Source: Niveispirillum sp943370215 | GTDB taxonomy: Bacteria; Pseudomonadota; Alphaproteobacteria; Azospirillales; Azospirillaceae | Length of the DNA stretch: 64,000 bases | Assembly (NCBI GenBank): GCA_943370215.1 | Contig: CALRQC020000021.1 | Coordinates: 37,566 to 101,565, forward strand | Direction: 5' to 3' | The notes under the pieces: generated by a model | Databases searched by the model: none | What the model was told of the DNA's origin: nothing | What the model saw: the letters and a program-made list of their open reading frames with translations, nothing else | Made by a program: the position numbers and the translations under genes | Part shown: positions 46,563 through 55,853 of the stretch, piece by piece | Numbering within the stretch: the first letter of the stretch is position 1 | Layout of the letters: each line of letters starts with the position of its first letter

Positions 46563-49531
46563 CGACGTGGGTATTGAATGGCCGCACCTGGGGGTACAGC
46601 CAGGCCGATGTGCCGGGGACGCCCTATTATCTGGATGGGCCGCAGCTTTTCAAAACATGGCACCTGCTGATGCAGGATTTGGCGGCTGAGGTGGCAAAAA
46701 CCACGGCGGCATCAACGACTGTTACCAATGCGGTGGCGACGGTGGCGGCCGACCGGCTGGCCGCCGAAAATGCCCGGACAGGGGCCGAAACAGCGGCAGG
46801 TGCTGCCACCACGGCCAGGATGGCGGCGGAACTGGCGCAAGCGCTGGCGCAAAGTGCGAAATCGGCGGCGGAAACAGCCCAGCAGGCGGCGGCAGGGTCC
46901 GCCAGCCAGACGGCAGCCGATCGGCAGACGGTGCAGACGCTGGCAGCACAAGCCGCCAGCGCTGCCAGCGCTGCCAGCGCATCTGCCACCGCAGCCGGGA
47001 CGGCCCAGGCGGCGGCACAAAGCGCCAAATCAGCGGCGGAAACGGCGCAGCAGGCGGCGGCGGGGTCCGCCAGTCAAACGGCGACAGACCGTAGCGCGGT
47101 AGCTGCGGATCGGGCGTCCGTGGCGACGGCAAAGGGGCAGGTGGAAGCCCTGGTCGGCCAGGCCGGTACGGGTGCCGCCACCGGCCTGGTCTATGGTTCG
47201 GTGCTGAAATCACTGGTCACGGCGGCGGATGTGGTGGCGGTTTGTGTTTACGACACGCGGCGCGACAGCGATGGCGGGGCCTGGGCCGAACAGTGCCGGG
47301 AAACAAGCTGGTATAATGAGCCGCTGAACACCGCCACCCGTGGGGCGACACGGCGGTTTCCGACCGTGGCGCTGATTGTAGCCCGGACATCAAGCCTGAC
47401 GATCTATGACGCGCATGATCTGGATGCGGGCGCCGCGCCGCGCATGTGGATGCAGTTTAATCGGGCGGCGGGGGGCACGATTGTGCATTCGCAGCCGGTC
47501 ACCGGGTTGTTTGCGTTGAATGGCCACCTATGGCTGACGCAGACGGATGGCAGTGTCGATGGAGCGCTGACCCATATCTCATTTATCGAAGACCGCTGGA
47601 CCACGCGATACGACGGTACTACTGGGCGCGCGGGGGTGGGGCTTGCATCCCGAAATAGTAATGCCTCCCGCACCGTGCGGCTGCCGGGGGTAGCCAGTTG
47701 GAAATGCTGGGCGGTCCACGCAGCGGTGCTGCCCGGCGCGCCGATGGACCGGCTGGGGCTGCCCGTTCCGACCGTGGCCGTAGGCACAGGGGCTGGCGTC
47801 TCTGTGATCCACCCCTGGGGCGCCGTCGTATCCCTGACGGGCATGGGGGCCATGGAGCGCGTCATCTTGCGCCAGCGAGACATTATCCTGGCGCGGAGCA
47901 GTCAGGACGATGGGCGCGGCGTCCATTATCGGGTGCCGATCCCGTATGCATCGGCAGTCGTGTCGGCCCAGACATTAATCAATGCGCCGGGGTCAACTTA
48001 TCCCGCCTATATCACAGGGGCAGGCGGGCACAAGCCGCAGGTTGTTCTTACCGCTGACGGGTGGGCGGTTGGGAATAACAATGGCTGCACTTTGCTGGCG
48101 GAGGATACAGGAGACTACCGTGCCTCTATGGTCGCCTATTTGACCAAAGATTTTGCGACAGGCTGGCAGCCAGGCGATATCCGGGGGGCTTGGCTGTGCG
48201 ATGCCGACACCAGTTCGCTGGTGGCCGGTGCGGTGATTGCGGACAGGTGCCCCAAGAATAGCGGCCTTACAGTGGCTGGCACCCTGACCCGCACGGCCCA
48301 GCCCTGTGGGCTGGCAGCGATCGGCAGCTTTGCCGCCGCCTGCTATCTGGAGCAAGCGTGGCGGGCTGATCTGGATTTCGGCCTAGGTGATTTCTGCATC
48401 ATTGTTTGGGTCAGCGCCGCAGCGCCCGAAGTCTCTACCCTGCTGGATCGGGGGCAGACCGGTAGTGCCGATGCACGTTGGACTCTGGGCACGGATAGCA
48501 GCGGTCGCGTCACCATAGCCGTCGGTAGTGCGACAGTGACCGGTTTTGCCTCAGTCATGGATGGGCGGTGGCACTGTGTCATCGCCGCGCGCCGTGCCGG
48601 CACCCTGGAATGCTGGGTCGATGGGGTGCGGGAGGCCGTTGCGGCCGCCCCCGGTACCGTCACCAATGCGTCGGCGGTGCTGCGCGTGGGGCTTGGCTTG
48701 GGGGGCGATCGGCCATGGCCAGGGCTCATGGCGCTGCTGCGCATTTCGGCCAGCGCGCCGGGGCCGGCACAGGTGCGGCGGATTGTGGAGGATGAGCGAT
48801 GCCTGCTCGTCGGCGGGCGGCCGGCCCTGCTGGGAGGCACGTCAAGCTATGTCGCGGCGCTCGCCTACAATCCAGATATTGGGGCGCTGGCCGTTGGCAC
48901 GCCCGATGGCGTCTCGGTATTTTCCGGCCTTGCGCGGGCCGCCTATTACGATGGGGCCAGTGCGCCCGTTGCTGTGGCATCCGATAGCATCACTGCTCTG
49001 GCCGCAGCCGGGCCGCATCTGCTGATCGGTACGGCGGCGGGGGCCGGCTGGATTAGCGAAGCCGCCATTGCGCGGGATGAACGGCGGGGCGCGCCTCTGC
49101 TGCCTGCATCGCCTGACCGCCTGATGGCTGATGGGGTGACACAAGATGCGACGCCATTGCTGCTCGCCCCGCGCCTCTATATCGGGGAGCGGGAGACCGT
49201 GCTGGTGCAGGCGCTGGTGGTGGCGCGCGCCAGTGGCGCCGCCGCCAGCGAAAGCGGTATCTGGCGCCTGTCCGCACGAATTGTCCGCGACGCCGGCGGG
49301 GCGGCGACCTTGGCCACGGAAGCAGACAGCCAGCATGATGCGCGGTGGGATACCGGCACGCCGGGGGCGGAACCCTGGCTGGATAAGAGCACGGGGGCCT
49401 TGGCAGCGGCCCTGGTGACGGCGGGCGATACGGTGGCGGTTCAGGTCACTGGCATCGGCGCGGTACGGATCGAATGGCGGGCTGACATATCCTGGTGCCG
49501 CATCGCCCGAGACCTGACCTATGCAGCATAA
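46559..49531 (+). CDS. tail fibre protein with Ala-rich coiled coil and LamG-like domain, 990 aa
   Basis: After a short N-terminal tail-attachment part (MTTWVLNGRTWGYSQADVPG) comes a long Ala/Ser/Thr coiled coil (about residues 45-200). It contains two copies of a KSAAETAQQAAAGSASQT segment. A beta-rich region and a concanavalin-like/LamG domain follow (LDFGLGDFCIIVWVSAAAPE, MDGRWHCVIAARRAGTLECW, VDGVREA). The C-terminal part probably binds the host surface. The size and position fit the receptor-binding fibre. Confidence 0.78.
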   Translation: MTTWVLNGRTWGYSQADVPGTPYYLDGPQLFKTWHLLMQDLAAEVAKTTAASTTVTNAVATVAADRLAAENARTGAETAAGAATTARMAAELAQALAQSAKSAAETAQQAAAGSASQTAADRQTVQTLAAQAASAASAASASATAAGTAQAAAQSAKSAAETAQQAAAGSASQTATDRSAVAADRASVATAKGQVEALVGQAGTGAATGLVYGSVLKSLVTAADVVAVCVYDTRRDSDGGAWAEQCRETSWYNEPLNTATRGATRRFPTVALIVARTSSLTIYDAHDLDAGAAPRMWMQFNRAAGGTIVHSQPVTGLFALNGHLWLTQTDGSVDGALTHISFIEDRWTTRYDGTTGRAGVGLASRNSNASRTVRLPGVASWKCWAVHAAVLPGAPMDRLGLPVPTVAVGTGAGVSVIHPWGAVVSLTGMGAMERVILRQRDIILARSSQDDGRGVHYRVPIPYASAVVSAQTLINAPGSTYPAYITGAGGHKPQVVLTADGWAVGNNNGCTLLAEDTGDYRASMVAYLTKDFATGWQPGDIRGAWLCDADTSSLVAGAVIADRCPKNSGLTVAGTLTRTAQPCGLAAIGSFAAACYLEQAWRADLDFGLGDFCIIVWVSAAAPEVSTLLDRGQTGSADARWTLGTDSSGRVTIAVGSATVTGFASVMDGRWHCVIAARRAGTLECWVDGVREAVAAAPGTVTNASAVLRVGLGLGGDRPWPGLMALLRISASAPGPAQVRRIVEDERCLLVGGRPALLGGTSSYVAALAYNPDIGALAVGTPDGVSVFSGLARAAYYDGASAPVAVASDSITALAAAGPHLLIGTAAGAGWISEAAIARDERRGAPLLPASPDRLMADGVTQDATPLLLAPRLYIGERETVLVQALVVARASGAAASESGIWRLSARIVRDAGGAATLATEADSQHDARWDTGTPGAEPWLDKSTGALAAALVTAGDTVAVQVTGIGAVRIEWRADISWCRIARDLTYAA

Positions 49532-49540
49532 GGGGGAGAC

Positions 49541-50263
49541 ATGAGCGATATTTACAGCGGGACATGGCTGCGGCGCTGGGTGATGGTCGATGGCTGGCCG
49601 CGCTGCCCGGAGACAGCCCTTGACCTCGCTACGGCCGATGAAGGGGCCATTGCCGGCGTCATGGCCGGCAATGCAGCAGTGCGCGCGGCGGGGGCGGCGG
49701 CAGAAGAGTATGAAGCGGCGGCGCGCGTGATAGCCGGGCGCGAGCCGCCCGTGGAAGATGAAGCGGCGTGGCAGGACCGTGCAGCCGCACAGGCGGTGAT
49801 AGACGCGGCGGGCCCCGATTTGTGCCGGTTGGTGCGGACGCGGGCGGGGCTGCTGGAACTGGAAGAGGAAGATGCGTGGACATTGCGCCTGCCTCCGCTG
49901 CCGGGTGAATTGGACCCGCGCGCAGAGACGGCCGAATGGGTATCCGGCACTTGGGTGGTGCGGTCCATGACATCAGAGGAACTGGCGGCCCATCCGCTGC
50001 GTCCCGCTCCGGCCATGGGCAAGATGGCATTTGGTGCGCTGCTTACCGATACTTTGGGAGCGGAGCGCGCGGCGGTGGTGTTGGCCCGTTTTGCGGCAGT
50101 CTTGGCATTGGCCACGGATGCGCGATTCATCGACGTGTTTGACGCCATCGACGGTGATCCGGCGCGGCCTGGCTATGCGGTCCAACTGACGGCGGCGGGT
50201 GAAGTCACAGAGGCCGAAGTCGCATCCCTTCGTGCCGGCTGGCCGCGTGCGCGAAGGGGGTAA
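49541..50263 (+). CDS. fibre-associated protein, possible tail-fibre assembly factor, 240 aa
   Basis: The last rightward gene starts MSDIYSGTWLRRWVMVDGWP. A helical, Ala/Glu-rich body (EEYEAAARVIAGREPPVEDE) and another helical C-terminal part follow. Position after the fibre gene suggests a chaperone or small fibre, but no known family signature is seen. Confidence 0.55.
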   Translation: MSDIYSGTWLRRWVMVDGWPRCPETALDLATADEGAIAGVMAGNAAVRAAGAAAEEYEAAARVIAGREPPVEDEAAWQDRAAAQAVIDAAGPDLCRLVRTRAGLLELEEEDAWTLRLPPLPGELDPRAETAEWVSGTWVVRSMTSEELAAHPLRPAPAMGKMAFGALLTDTLGAERAAVVLARFAAVLALATDARFIDVFDAIDGDPARPGYAVQLTAAGEVTEAEVASLRAGWPRARRG

Positions 50264-50696
50264 CGTTTCTGCATGGCGGGCGGTATCAAATCACCCGGCA
50301 ACCAGTCTCAAATTTTTCGCCGCGCTACACGCACCGCCCTCTGCCACTCCCCCTCCCATACATGGGTCTGCATCATTTTCCTGGGGCCACCCTTAATGGA
50401 AATAGAAATTATTCGCAATATCGATTCATCATCGGGCAGCCCGGATCATGCACCAGAGCGTGACGCTGCCGCGTCAACGTCGCATTACAATTGGGTATTT
50501 TTGACGTTCTGAATCAATGGGCGACCATGATTCTGAGGGCTCGGGCATGTCAGGTGGATACTTCCGGAAACCGCCAATTTCAGGGTCGCCAAATCCACCG
50601 GAAAGCGCCGCTTTGGCAGACCGCGATAGGCCAGAAATCCGCCCTGGCGGCCGGCGCCCTGCCGCTCAAATTCTGCGCCCGGAATACCAGCCCGCA
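50264..50696. repeat. right end of prophage with inverted copies of the left-end sites
   Basis: No gene is supported here. CGGTATCAA at 50281-50289 is the inverse of the left TTGATACCG. AAACCGCCAATTTCA plus CCAAATCC (50568-50596) is the inverse of the 10849-10877 block. GGCCAGAAATCCGC (50629-50642) is the inverse of the 10892-10904 site. The exact end is uncertain: CA dinucleotides at 50689, 50696 and 50720 are candidates. A middle AT-rich stretch (50395-50515) has no clear function. Confidence 0.65.
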
Positions 50697-50848
50697 GGGT
50701 TCCCGAAGCTGTCCAAACGCAGACCACCGACGCCCCAAACCGAGGCCTCTGCCTTGCCGCCAAAGGCCAGCAGGCTGAAGCCCAGGGTCAGGGCGCTGTT
50801 GATGACGAAGCTGATCGCGGTTTCAGGCACGATCAGCTTCCGGCTCAT
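50697..50848 (-). pseudogene. 5' fragment of a small membrane-protein gene cut by the prophage
   Basis: The minus strand from ATG at 50848 reads MSRKLIVPETAISFVINSAL, then TLGFSLLAFGGKAEASVWGV before entering prophage sequence and a stop at 50666. One membrane helix is present; the shape resembles the start of a multi-helix integral membrane protein. The start overlaps the beta-glucosidase stop by 4 bases (ATGA), arguing that it was a real coupled gene. The missing 3' part is not found at the left end of the prophage. Confidence 0.6.
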
Positions 50849-52167
50849 GCCGTTGCGCCGTTACGCTTGGCGATGGCACCCAGATGGATGGCGCTGGGCT
50901 TGGGCGTGCGCTTCATGGTTTCCCGGTCCACCGCAACCAGCCCAAATTTTGGACGATAACCGAAAACCCATTCAAAATTATCCATGAAGGACCAGTGCAG
51001 ATAGCCTTTCACCGGAATGCCATCGTCCAGACAAGCCTTTACCGCCGCCACCGCCCCGTCGATATAGGCGACGCGACGCGTATCATCGGTGGTGGCGATG
51101 CCATTTTCGGTGACATAGACGGGCCGCCCGGTGGCGGCATGGGCATAGCGGATGGTGGCGCCCAATGCCTGGGGATAGAATTCCTCCCCCGTCTGGGTCA
51201 GTTCAACCCCTTCGGGCGGGCGCATGATGCCTTTGGCATCATAGCGCTTGCGGCCATAGGTCTGCACGCCGACGAAATCGTCGGCCTTGGCGGCATCCAG
51301 CCAGGCCGCGTTCAGATAATGATGCACCTTGTCGCGCACGCTGTCGGCGCCCACGGCCTGATCATCGACCAGGGCCAGGGAAACGCCGACCGGGAAATCA
51401 CCCGGCCCTGCCTTGATGGCGGCCACCGCCTTGCGGTGCCCTTCCAGCATGTTGGGCAGCATGGCATCCTGATCGCCGAACTGGGCGGCAGAGAAACGGT
51501 CGGACCCCGCCATCGCCGCTGCCCGCTGCATGGCCTTATTCATATCCGCAATGACCGGTGGCGGCAGCATCACCTGCAGCAGTCGGCCCAGATTGGGCTC
51601 GTTCAGGGTGCTGGCGATGCCGGTAAACTCCCCCACTCCCTTGACCGCCCGTTCGCAGAAACGGGCGAACTGGTCGGCAGAGCCCGCCACCTCCCACCCG
51701 CCGCGCTTGGCGAACCAGATCGGTGTGGTGAAATGGTTGAAGGTGACGGCGGGCACCATGCCCTTTTCCCGGCAGGTGGCGGCGATACGGCGGTAATGGT
51801 CCAGCGCCTTGTCGTCGAACTGTCCCTCCTCCGGCTCAATCCGCGACCATTCCAGGGAGAAGCGGAACGCGTTGAAACCAAGTTGCGCCGCCAGGGCCAG
51901 ATCCTCGGCATAGCGGTTGAAGAAATCGCAGGCGATGCCGGATTGTTCCGCAAACGGGCCGGGCTGCAACTGTTCCAACTGCCAGCTATCGCTGTTGGTG
52001 TTATTGCCTTCGGTCTGATGGCCGGATATCGCCGCCCCCCAGAGAAAACCCTTGGGAAACGGGTTGCCACCTGTCGCGGCAAACCCGCGCCGCGGCAGTC
52101 CTGCCAGCGCCATGGCCGCCGGCACAGCAGTCAGCAGGGTGCGCCGATCTATATTGTTTCTGTTCAC
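50845..52167 (-). CDS. exported GH1 family beta-glucosidase
   Basis: This 440-residue glycoside hydrolase family 1 enzyme has the acid/base Glu190 in STLNEPN and the nucleophile Glu354 in YVTENG, with PFPKGFLWGAAISGHQTEG at the N-terminus. GTG at 52167 is chosen as start: it follows GGGGGAAAG and gives a Tat-like signal, NIDRRTLLTAVPAAMALAGL. The longer in-frame extension to 52356 is a remnant of another gene. It probably hydrolyses beta-glucosides in the periplasm. The length is a little short of the usual 450-480. Confidence 0.88.
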   Translation of the reverse strand: MNRNNIDRRTLLTAVPAAMALAGLPRRGFAATGGNPFPKGFLWGAAISGHQTEGNNTNSDSWQLEQLQPGPFAEQSGIACDFFNRYAEDLALAAQLGFNAFRFSLEWSRIEPEEGQFDDKALDHYRRIAATCREKGMVPAVTFNHFTTPIWFAKRGGWEVAGSADQFARFCERAVKGVGEFTGIASTLNEPNLGRLLQVMLPPPVIADMNKAMQRAAAMAGSDRFSAAQFGDQDAMLPNMLEGHRKAVAAIKAGPGDFPVGVSLALVDDQAVGADSVRDKVHHYLNAAWLDAAKADDFVGVQTYGRKRYDAKGIMRPPEGVELTQTGEEFYPQALGATIRYAHAATGRPVYVTENGIATTDDTRRVAYIDGAVAAVKACLDDGIPVKGYLHWSFMDNFEWVFGYRPKFGLVAVDRETMKRTPKPSAIHLGAIAKRNGATA

Positions 52168-52218
52168 GTCTTTCCCCCACACAGATTCTTTTATTTTTTT
52201 CACCGCATTGGCAATACC

Positions 52219-52389
52219 GTTACGCAACAAGCCGATACCGGAGATTTCTACCTCTAGCACATCGCCCGGCTTCATCCATAGCGGTGGTTCGCGCTTGGTG
52301 CCGACACCGCCGGTCGCGGGGAAGTTCTTCCCCGACGTGAATGCTGCGTATGCCATTGCCAGTCGCCGACAGAGGCATCGTTAGGCATC
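52219..52389 (-). pseudogene. fumarylacetoacetate hydrolase-family remnant with internal deletion
   Basis: Two conserved FAH segments survive on the minus strand: NDASVGDWQWHTQ (52383-52345) and, in the next frame, FTSGKNFPATG joined to GVGTKREPPLWMKPGDVLEV and EISGIGLLRN. In intact proteins about 60-70 residues separate the PATG and GVGT parts; here they touch at about 52305. The missing middle and a one-base shift near 52343 show a deletion and a frameshift. The rest of the gene is absent upstream (52390-52551), where nothing else is recognisable. Confidence 0.7.
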
Positions 52390-52551
52390 CTGGGTTCGTA
52401 ACGTTCTGTAACTTGCTGCCCATGTCATGTAGCTCGTCCTCAACCGTTATCAACTTGCCGCAACTATGGTTTCGGCCCCTCCTTCCGTCCTCGCAGCGAC
52501 CTGCCCTTGGTCGCCACCATGCTTGAAAACATAAGCACGTGAGGACTGTCC

Positions 52552-54417
52552 ATGAGCCACGTCCATTTCCCACGGTGGGGGCTCACCGCTTTTGCCCTGG
52601 CATTCGTGCTGACCTACGCACCGTTGCTTCATGCAGCGACCGGAGATGAGGTCGAGCCGACAAATGCGGCTGAAGTCAAAGTCGCCGGCGTCGGTCTGGT
52701 TCCGTTGACGGCGCCCCCACAGGCACAGCAAAGCGGATCCGAAACCTTGACTTTACCTTATGCGGAAGCCGGGCTGGATCAACGCGAAGCGGCTACGGTG
52801 CTCCTCAACCGCTTCACATTTGGCGCCCGTCCCGGCGACATTGATCGGGTCGTCGCCATGGGGCTGGGGCGCTGGTTCGAACAGCAACTTGCCCACGCTG
52901 CTGAGGAGAATGCACTCGATATCAAGCTCGCCGCCTTTCCGGCATTGTCGATGACACACCAGCAGCTTTTCTCAAAATTTCCCAGCTTCTCGCAAAGTAC
53001 CGCCCATGCCCGGCGCTTCTATGACCTTGTGCCGCCCGCCGATGCGATGGTCGATGGGGAATGGGCCAACCGCAAGCTGGTGCGCTTTCGTCAAAGCCAG
53101 GGATATCTGAATCAGGAAAAAGAACTGTATCAGGAACTTGCTGGCCAAAAAATCATCCGTGCCACCTTCAGCGAAAATCAGCTACAGGAAGTTCTGACTG
53201 ATTTTTGGCAGAATCACTTCTACACCAGCAGTAGCAATTTCCGGTCACGGCCCTGGGTTTTGTTTTACGAAACGGAAGCAATCCGTCCCAATGCGTTAGG
53301 AACATTCCGCGCTCTTCTGGGAGCGGCCGCCAAACACCCAGCGATGATCGACGCTTTTCGGGGCGATGCCCAGAAGCAAACTGTGCCCGAGGCTGACACG
53401 GCCATGGGCAGAGCCCTGACAAAACTCCAGGCGAACGGCGACATCAAGCGCATTGCTGCGATACGCCAGGAGCTGCAGGACATTGCCAATGAGGAAGATC
53501 TGATTCTGCCACGGCGCTTCTGGCCCGAGAGCGGCCCCAATCTTGAATTCTCCCGCATCATCATGCAGCAAACATTGGGTAGCGACAGGGCATATACGCC
53601 CAATGACCTGCAGGACACGGCGCGTGTGCTAACCGGCTGGTCCAGCCTACCCTACGGCGCGTCCGATGACTGGTTCAAAAGTGGTTTCGCCGAAGCGGCG
53701 GCGGGCGGTTTTGTAAGGCAGGGCAGCTTCCTATTCCGTGCTGATCACCATGATGCCACGAGCAAGCGCGTGCTGGGCCGGGTGTTCCCTGCGGGAGGTG
53801 GTTTGGAAGAAGGCGAGAAACTTCTCGACCTGCTGGCTGCCAATCCTGCGACAGCCCGGCACATAGCGCAAAAGCTGGCAGAGCATTTCGTTGGCGACCA
53901 ACCCAGTGAGGCATTGACCGCCACGTTGGCACAGCGCTTTGAACGTAGCCAGGGCGACCTGCGTGCAGTCTTGCGCACATTGGTTCAATCGCCCGAGTTC
54001 TGGAAGCAAGCCGCAACCCGGCCCAAAATAAAGACGCCGTTACAATATGTCGTCAGTGCATTACGCGCAACGCAAGCCGATGTGCGCGCAACAGATACTC
54101 TCGTAAAGTCCATTGGTGATATGGGGCAACCGCTCTACGCCTATCTGGACTCCCATGGTTTGCCTGAAACGCACCAGTGGATCAATCCGGCCACCTTATC
54201 GGCACGCATCAGATTTGCGAAAGACCTGTCTGGTGGTCAACTCGATGGGGTCATCATCACCCCGTCCGCCGAGGTCAGCCTGGCTTCCCTGACAACCGAA
54301 CTGCGGCACCATCAAGACGCGCACCGCGCGGTGGATATGCTGGAACGGGAAGGCACTGCCAGCCCAACCCACATTTTGGCCACGCTGCTCGCCAGTCCGC
54401 AGTTTCAGCTTCGATAA
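52552..54417 (+). CDS. DUF1800-family exported protein
   Basis: This 621-residue protein has a signal peptide (LTAFALAFVLTYAPLLHAAT) and the DUF1800 hallmark ATVLLNRFTFGARPGDIDRV. Further family segments are VLTDFWQNHFYTSS, YTPNDLQDTARVLTGWS and HIAQKLAEHFVGDQPS. Such proteins occur paired with a DUF1501 protein, here the next gene, in an export operon of unknown task. Start ATG follows a GAGGA ribosome-binding site. Confidence 0.88.
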   Translation: MSHVHFPRWGLTAFALAFVLTYAPLLHAATGDEVEPTNAAEVKVAGVGLVPLTAPPQAQQSGSETLTLPYAEAGLDQREAATVLLNRFTFGARPGDIDRVVAMGLGRWFEQQLAHAAEENALDIKLAAFPALSMTHQQLFSKFPSFSQSTAHARRFYDLVPPADAMVDGEWANRKLVRFRQSQGYLNQEKELYQELAGQKIIRATFSENQLQEVLTDFWQNHFYTSSSNFRSRPWVLFYETEAIRPNALGTFRALLGAAAKHPAMIDAFRGDAQKQTVPEADTAMGRALTKLQANGDIKRIAAIRQELQDIANEEDLILPRRFWPESGPNLEFSRIIMQQTLGSDRAYTPNDLQDTARVLTGWSSLPYGASDDWFKSGFAEAAAGGFVRQGSFLFRADHHDATSKRVLGRVFPAGGGLEEGEKLLDLLAANPATARHIAQKLAEHFVGDQPSEALTATLAQRFERSQGDLRAVLRTLVQSPEFWKQAATRPKIKTPLQYVVSALRATQADVRATDTLVKSIGDMGQPLYAYLDSHGLPETHQWINPATLSARIRFAKDLSGGQLDGVIITPSAEVSLASLTTELRHHQDAHRAVDMLEREGTASPTHILATLLASPQFQLR

Positions 54418-54464
54418 AAGAGCGAACGTCCAATCCGCCATCATCTTTTGGGGAGATAGAAATC

Positions 54465-55751
54465 ATGGTCACACGACGCCTCTTTATACAGTCGGGCGGT
54501 CTGGCCGCCTTTGCGGCCGGTGCAATGGCGCCGATGTTCTTCGGCAATGCGGCATTAGCGGCGATGGGGAGCAATGCACGCAAAAAAGTACTGGTGGTTG
54601 TCTATCAGCGCTTTGGCATGGACGGCCTCCTCGCTGTATCTCCCTACACCAGCGAATCCCTGGCCCGGCTCAGGCCACACATGACGTTGCCTGCCCCCGG
54701 GTCCGGCAAAGAAAATGCGCTTCTGGACCTGGATGGCCAATATGGTCTTCACCCTGCCTTAAGCGCACTCGCACCCCTTTATCGGGACGGGAGCCTGGCG
54801 ATCATTCACGCTGCGGGTTCGCCTCACAACAGCCGATCACATGCCGACGCGGCGCAGTGGTGGGAGTCGGGCACGCCCGGCAATAAGGCTACGGCTGATG
54901 GCTGGTTGAACCGCGCGCTTGCAGCGGCTCCGGATGGTGAGGGCCGATTGCTGCGCGCGGCTTCCCTCACGCCCGAGCAACCCCGCATTTTGTACGGCGC
55001 TCAGCCCGTTACATCCATTACCGATCTGGACCAACTGGCCCTTGACCCGAGGCCGCCTGCGGGGAATTCAGCATCGATGAGCGCGGTGGAGCGGCTTTAC
55101 GCCGAGAGTGACAACGCCGCATTGCGCACAGCGGGAAAGCAGAGCTTTGAGGCGGCGCGTGTCCTCGCTGTCGCCAAAAACACCGCCAGCAGCGCGGCCA
55201 ACTATCCAGAAAACTCGACCTTCGCAAGCGGGATGCGCAACATCGCACAGCTCATCAAGGCCGATATCGGGCTGCAGGTGGCTTTTGCCGAGTCAAGATC
55301 AGGTGCCAATGCGATGGGATCGTGGGACACGCATTCCAAGGCACTCGACGCCGCCGGAAAATTCTCGTTCCCACCGGTCGCCCGTGATTTTGCCAACACC
55401 ATTGCGGCCTTCTGGGACGATCTCGGTCGACATCGTGACGATGTTGTGTTGGTCACCCATACCGATTTCGGGCGCAACGTCGTGGGTAACGACGGAGCGG
55501 GGGCAGACCATGGTCGCGCGACCGCAATATTCGCGCTTGGCCAGAACATCAAAGGCGGAAAAATTTACGGAGAACTACCCGAACGGTTCGAGCGCGATGC
55601 GCTGGAAGACCAAATCGATCTTCCGGTCACAACCGATTATCGCGCTGTCCTGACCGAACTGGCCGGTACCCAACTTGATATCAAGCCTGATCGGGATTCA
55701 ACCTTATTCCCGGGCTGGAATGGCACACGCATGTCGCTGACGCGCGCCTGA
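54465..55751 (+). CDS. DUF1501-family exported protein
   Basis: The 428-residue product starts MVTRRLFIQSGGLAAFAAGA, a twin-arginine signal, after a GGGGAGA ribosome-binding site. DUF1501 motifs are visible: LVVVYQRFGMDGLLAVSPYT, ALAPLYRDGSLAIIHAAGSP, GSWDTHSK and TDFGRNVVGNDGAGADHGRA. The fold resembles alkaline phosphatase/sulfatase relatives. Partner of the DUF1800 protein 47 bases upstream. Substrate unknown; a start further upstream is not supported. Confidence 0.88.
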   Translation: MVTRRLFIQSGGLAAFAAGAMAPMFFGNAALAAMGSNARKKVLVVVYQRFGMDGLLAVSPYTSESLARLRPHMTLPAPGSGKENALLDLDGQYGLHPALSALAPLYRDGSLAIIHAAGSPHNSRSHADAAQWWESGTPGNKATADGWLNRALAAAPDGEGRLLRAASLTPEQPRILYGAQPVTSITDLDQLALDPRPPAGNSASMSAVERLYAESDNAALRTAGKQSFEAARVLAVAKNTASSAANYPENSTFASGMRNIAQLIKADIGLQVAFAESRSGANAMGSWDTHSKALDAAGKFSFPPVARDFANTIAAFWDDLGRHRDDVVLVTHTDFGRNVVGNDGAGADHGRATAIFALGQNIKGGKIYGELPERFERDALEDQIDLPVTTDYRAVLTELAGTQLDIKPDRDSTLFPGWNGTRMSLTRA

Positions 55752-55853
55752 GCCCGATCCCGGCGGCGCAGCCGGGCCCCCTTCCTTTTCCGGCTCTCTG
55801 TCCAGCAATGGACAGAGTTGCCGCATGTCCATCTTTTGATCCTGGATATTAAC

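Larger units (their letters stand above)
10803..50696 (+). mobile_element. Mu-like transposable prophage with a siphovirus-type tail, about 39.9 kb
   Basis: Gene order follows transposable phages: minus-strand repressor, Ner-like protein, transposase A, ATPase B, early genes with GemA, Mor activator, lysis, gp25/26/27-like genes, terminase, portal, head and tail. Com and Mom are present. The tail lacks sheath and Mu-type baseplate genes and has tube, chaperone pair and a very long tape measure, so the virion is probably siphovirus-like, as in B3/D3112-type phages. Ends are approximate: the left is set by loss of sigma homology and a TG at 10803; the right (50640-50720) by inverted sites and loss of membrane-protein homology. 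All core genes look intact. Confidence 0.93.

Noticed and set aside
50395..50512. Small plus-strand frame (38 residues) near the prophage right end
   Set aside because: No ribosome-binding site, no neighbours to couple with, and the stretch lies within the non-coding right end.
52168..52356. N-terminal 63-residue extension of the beta-glucosidase
   Set aside because: The extension is an FAH C-terminal remnant; a GTG with good ribosome-binding site and Tat-like signal lies at the true enzyme start.
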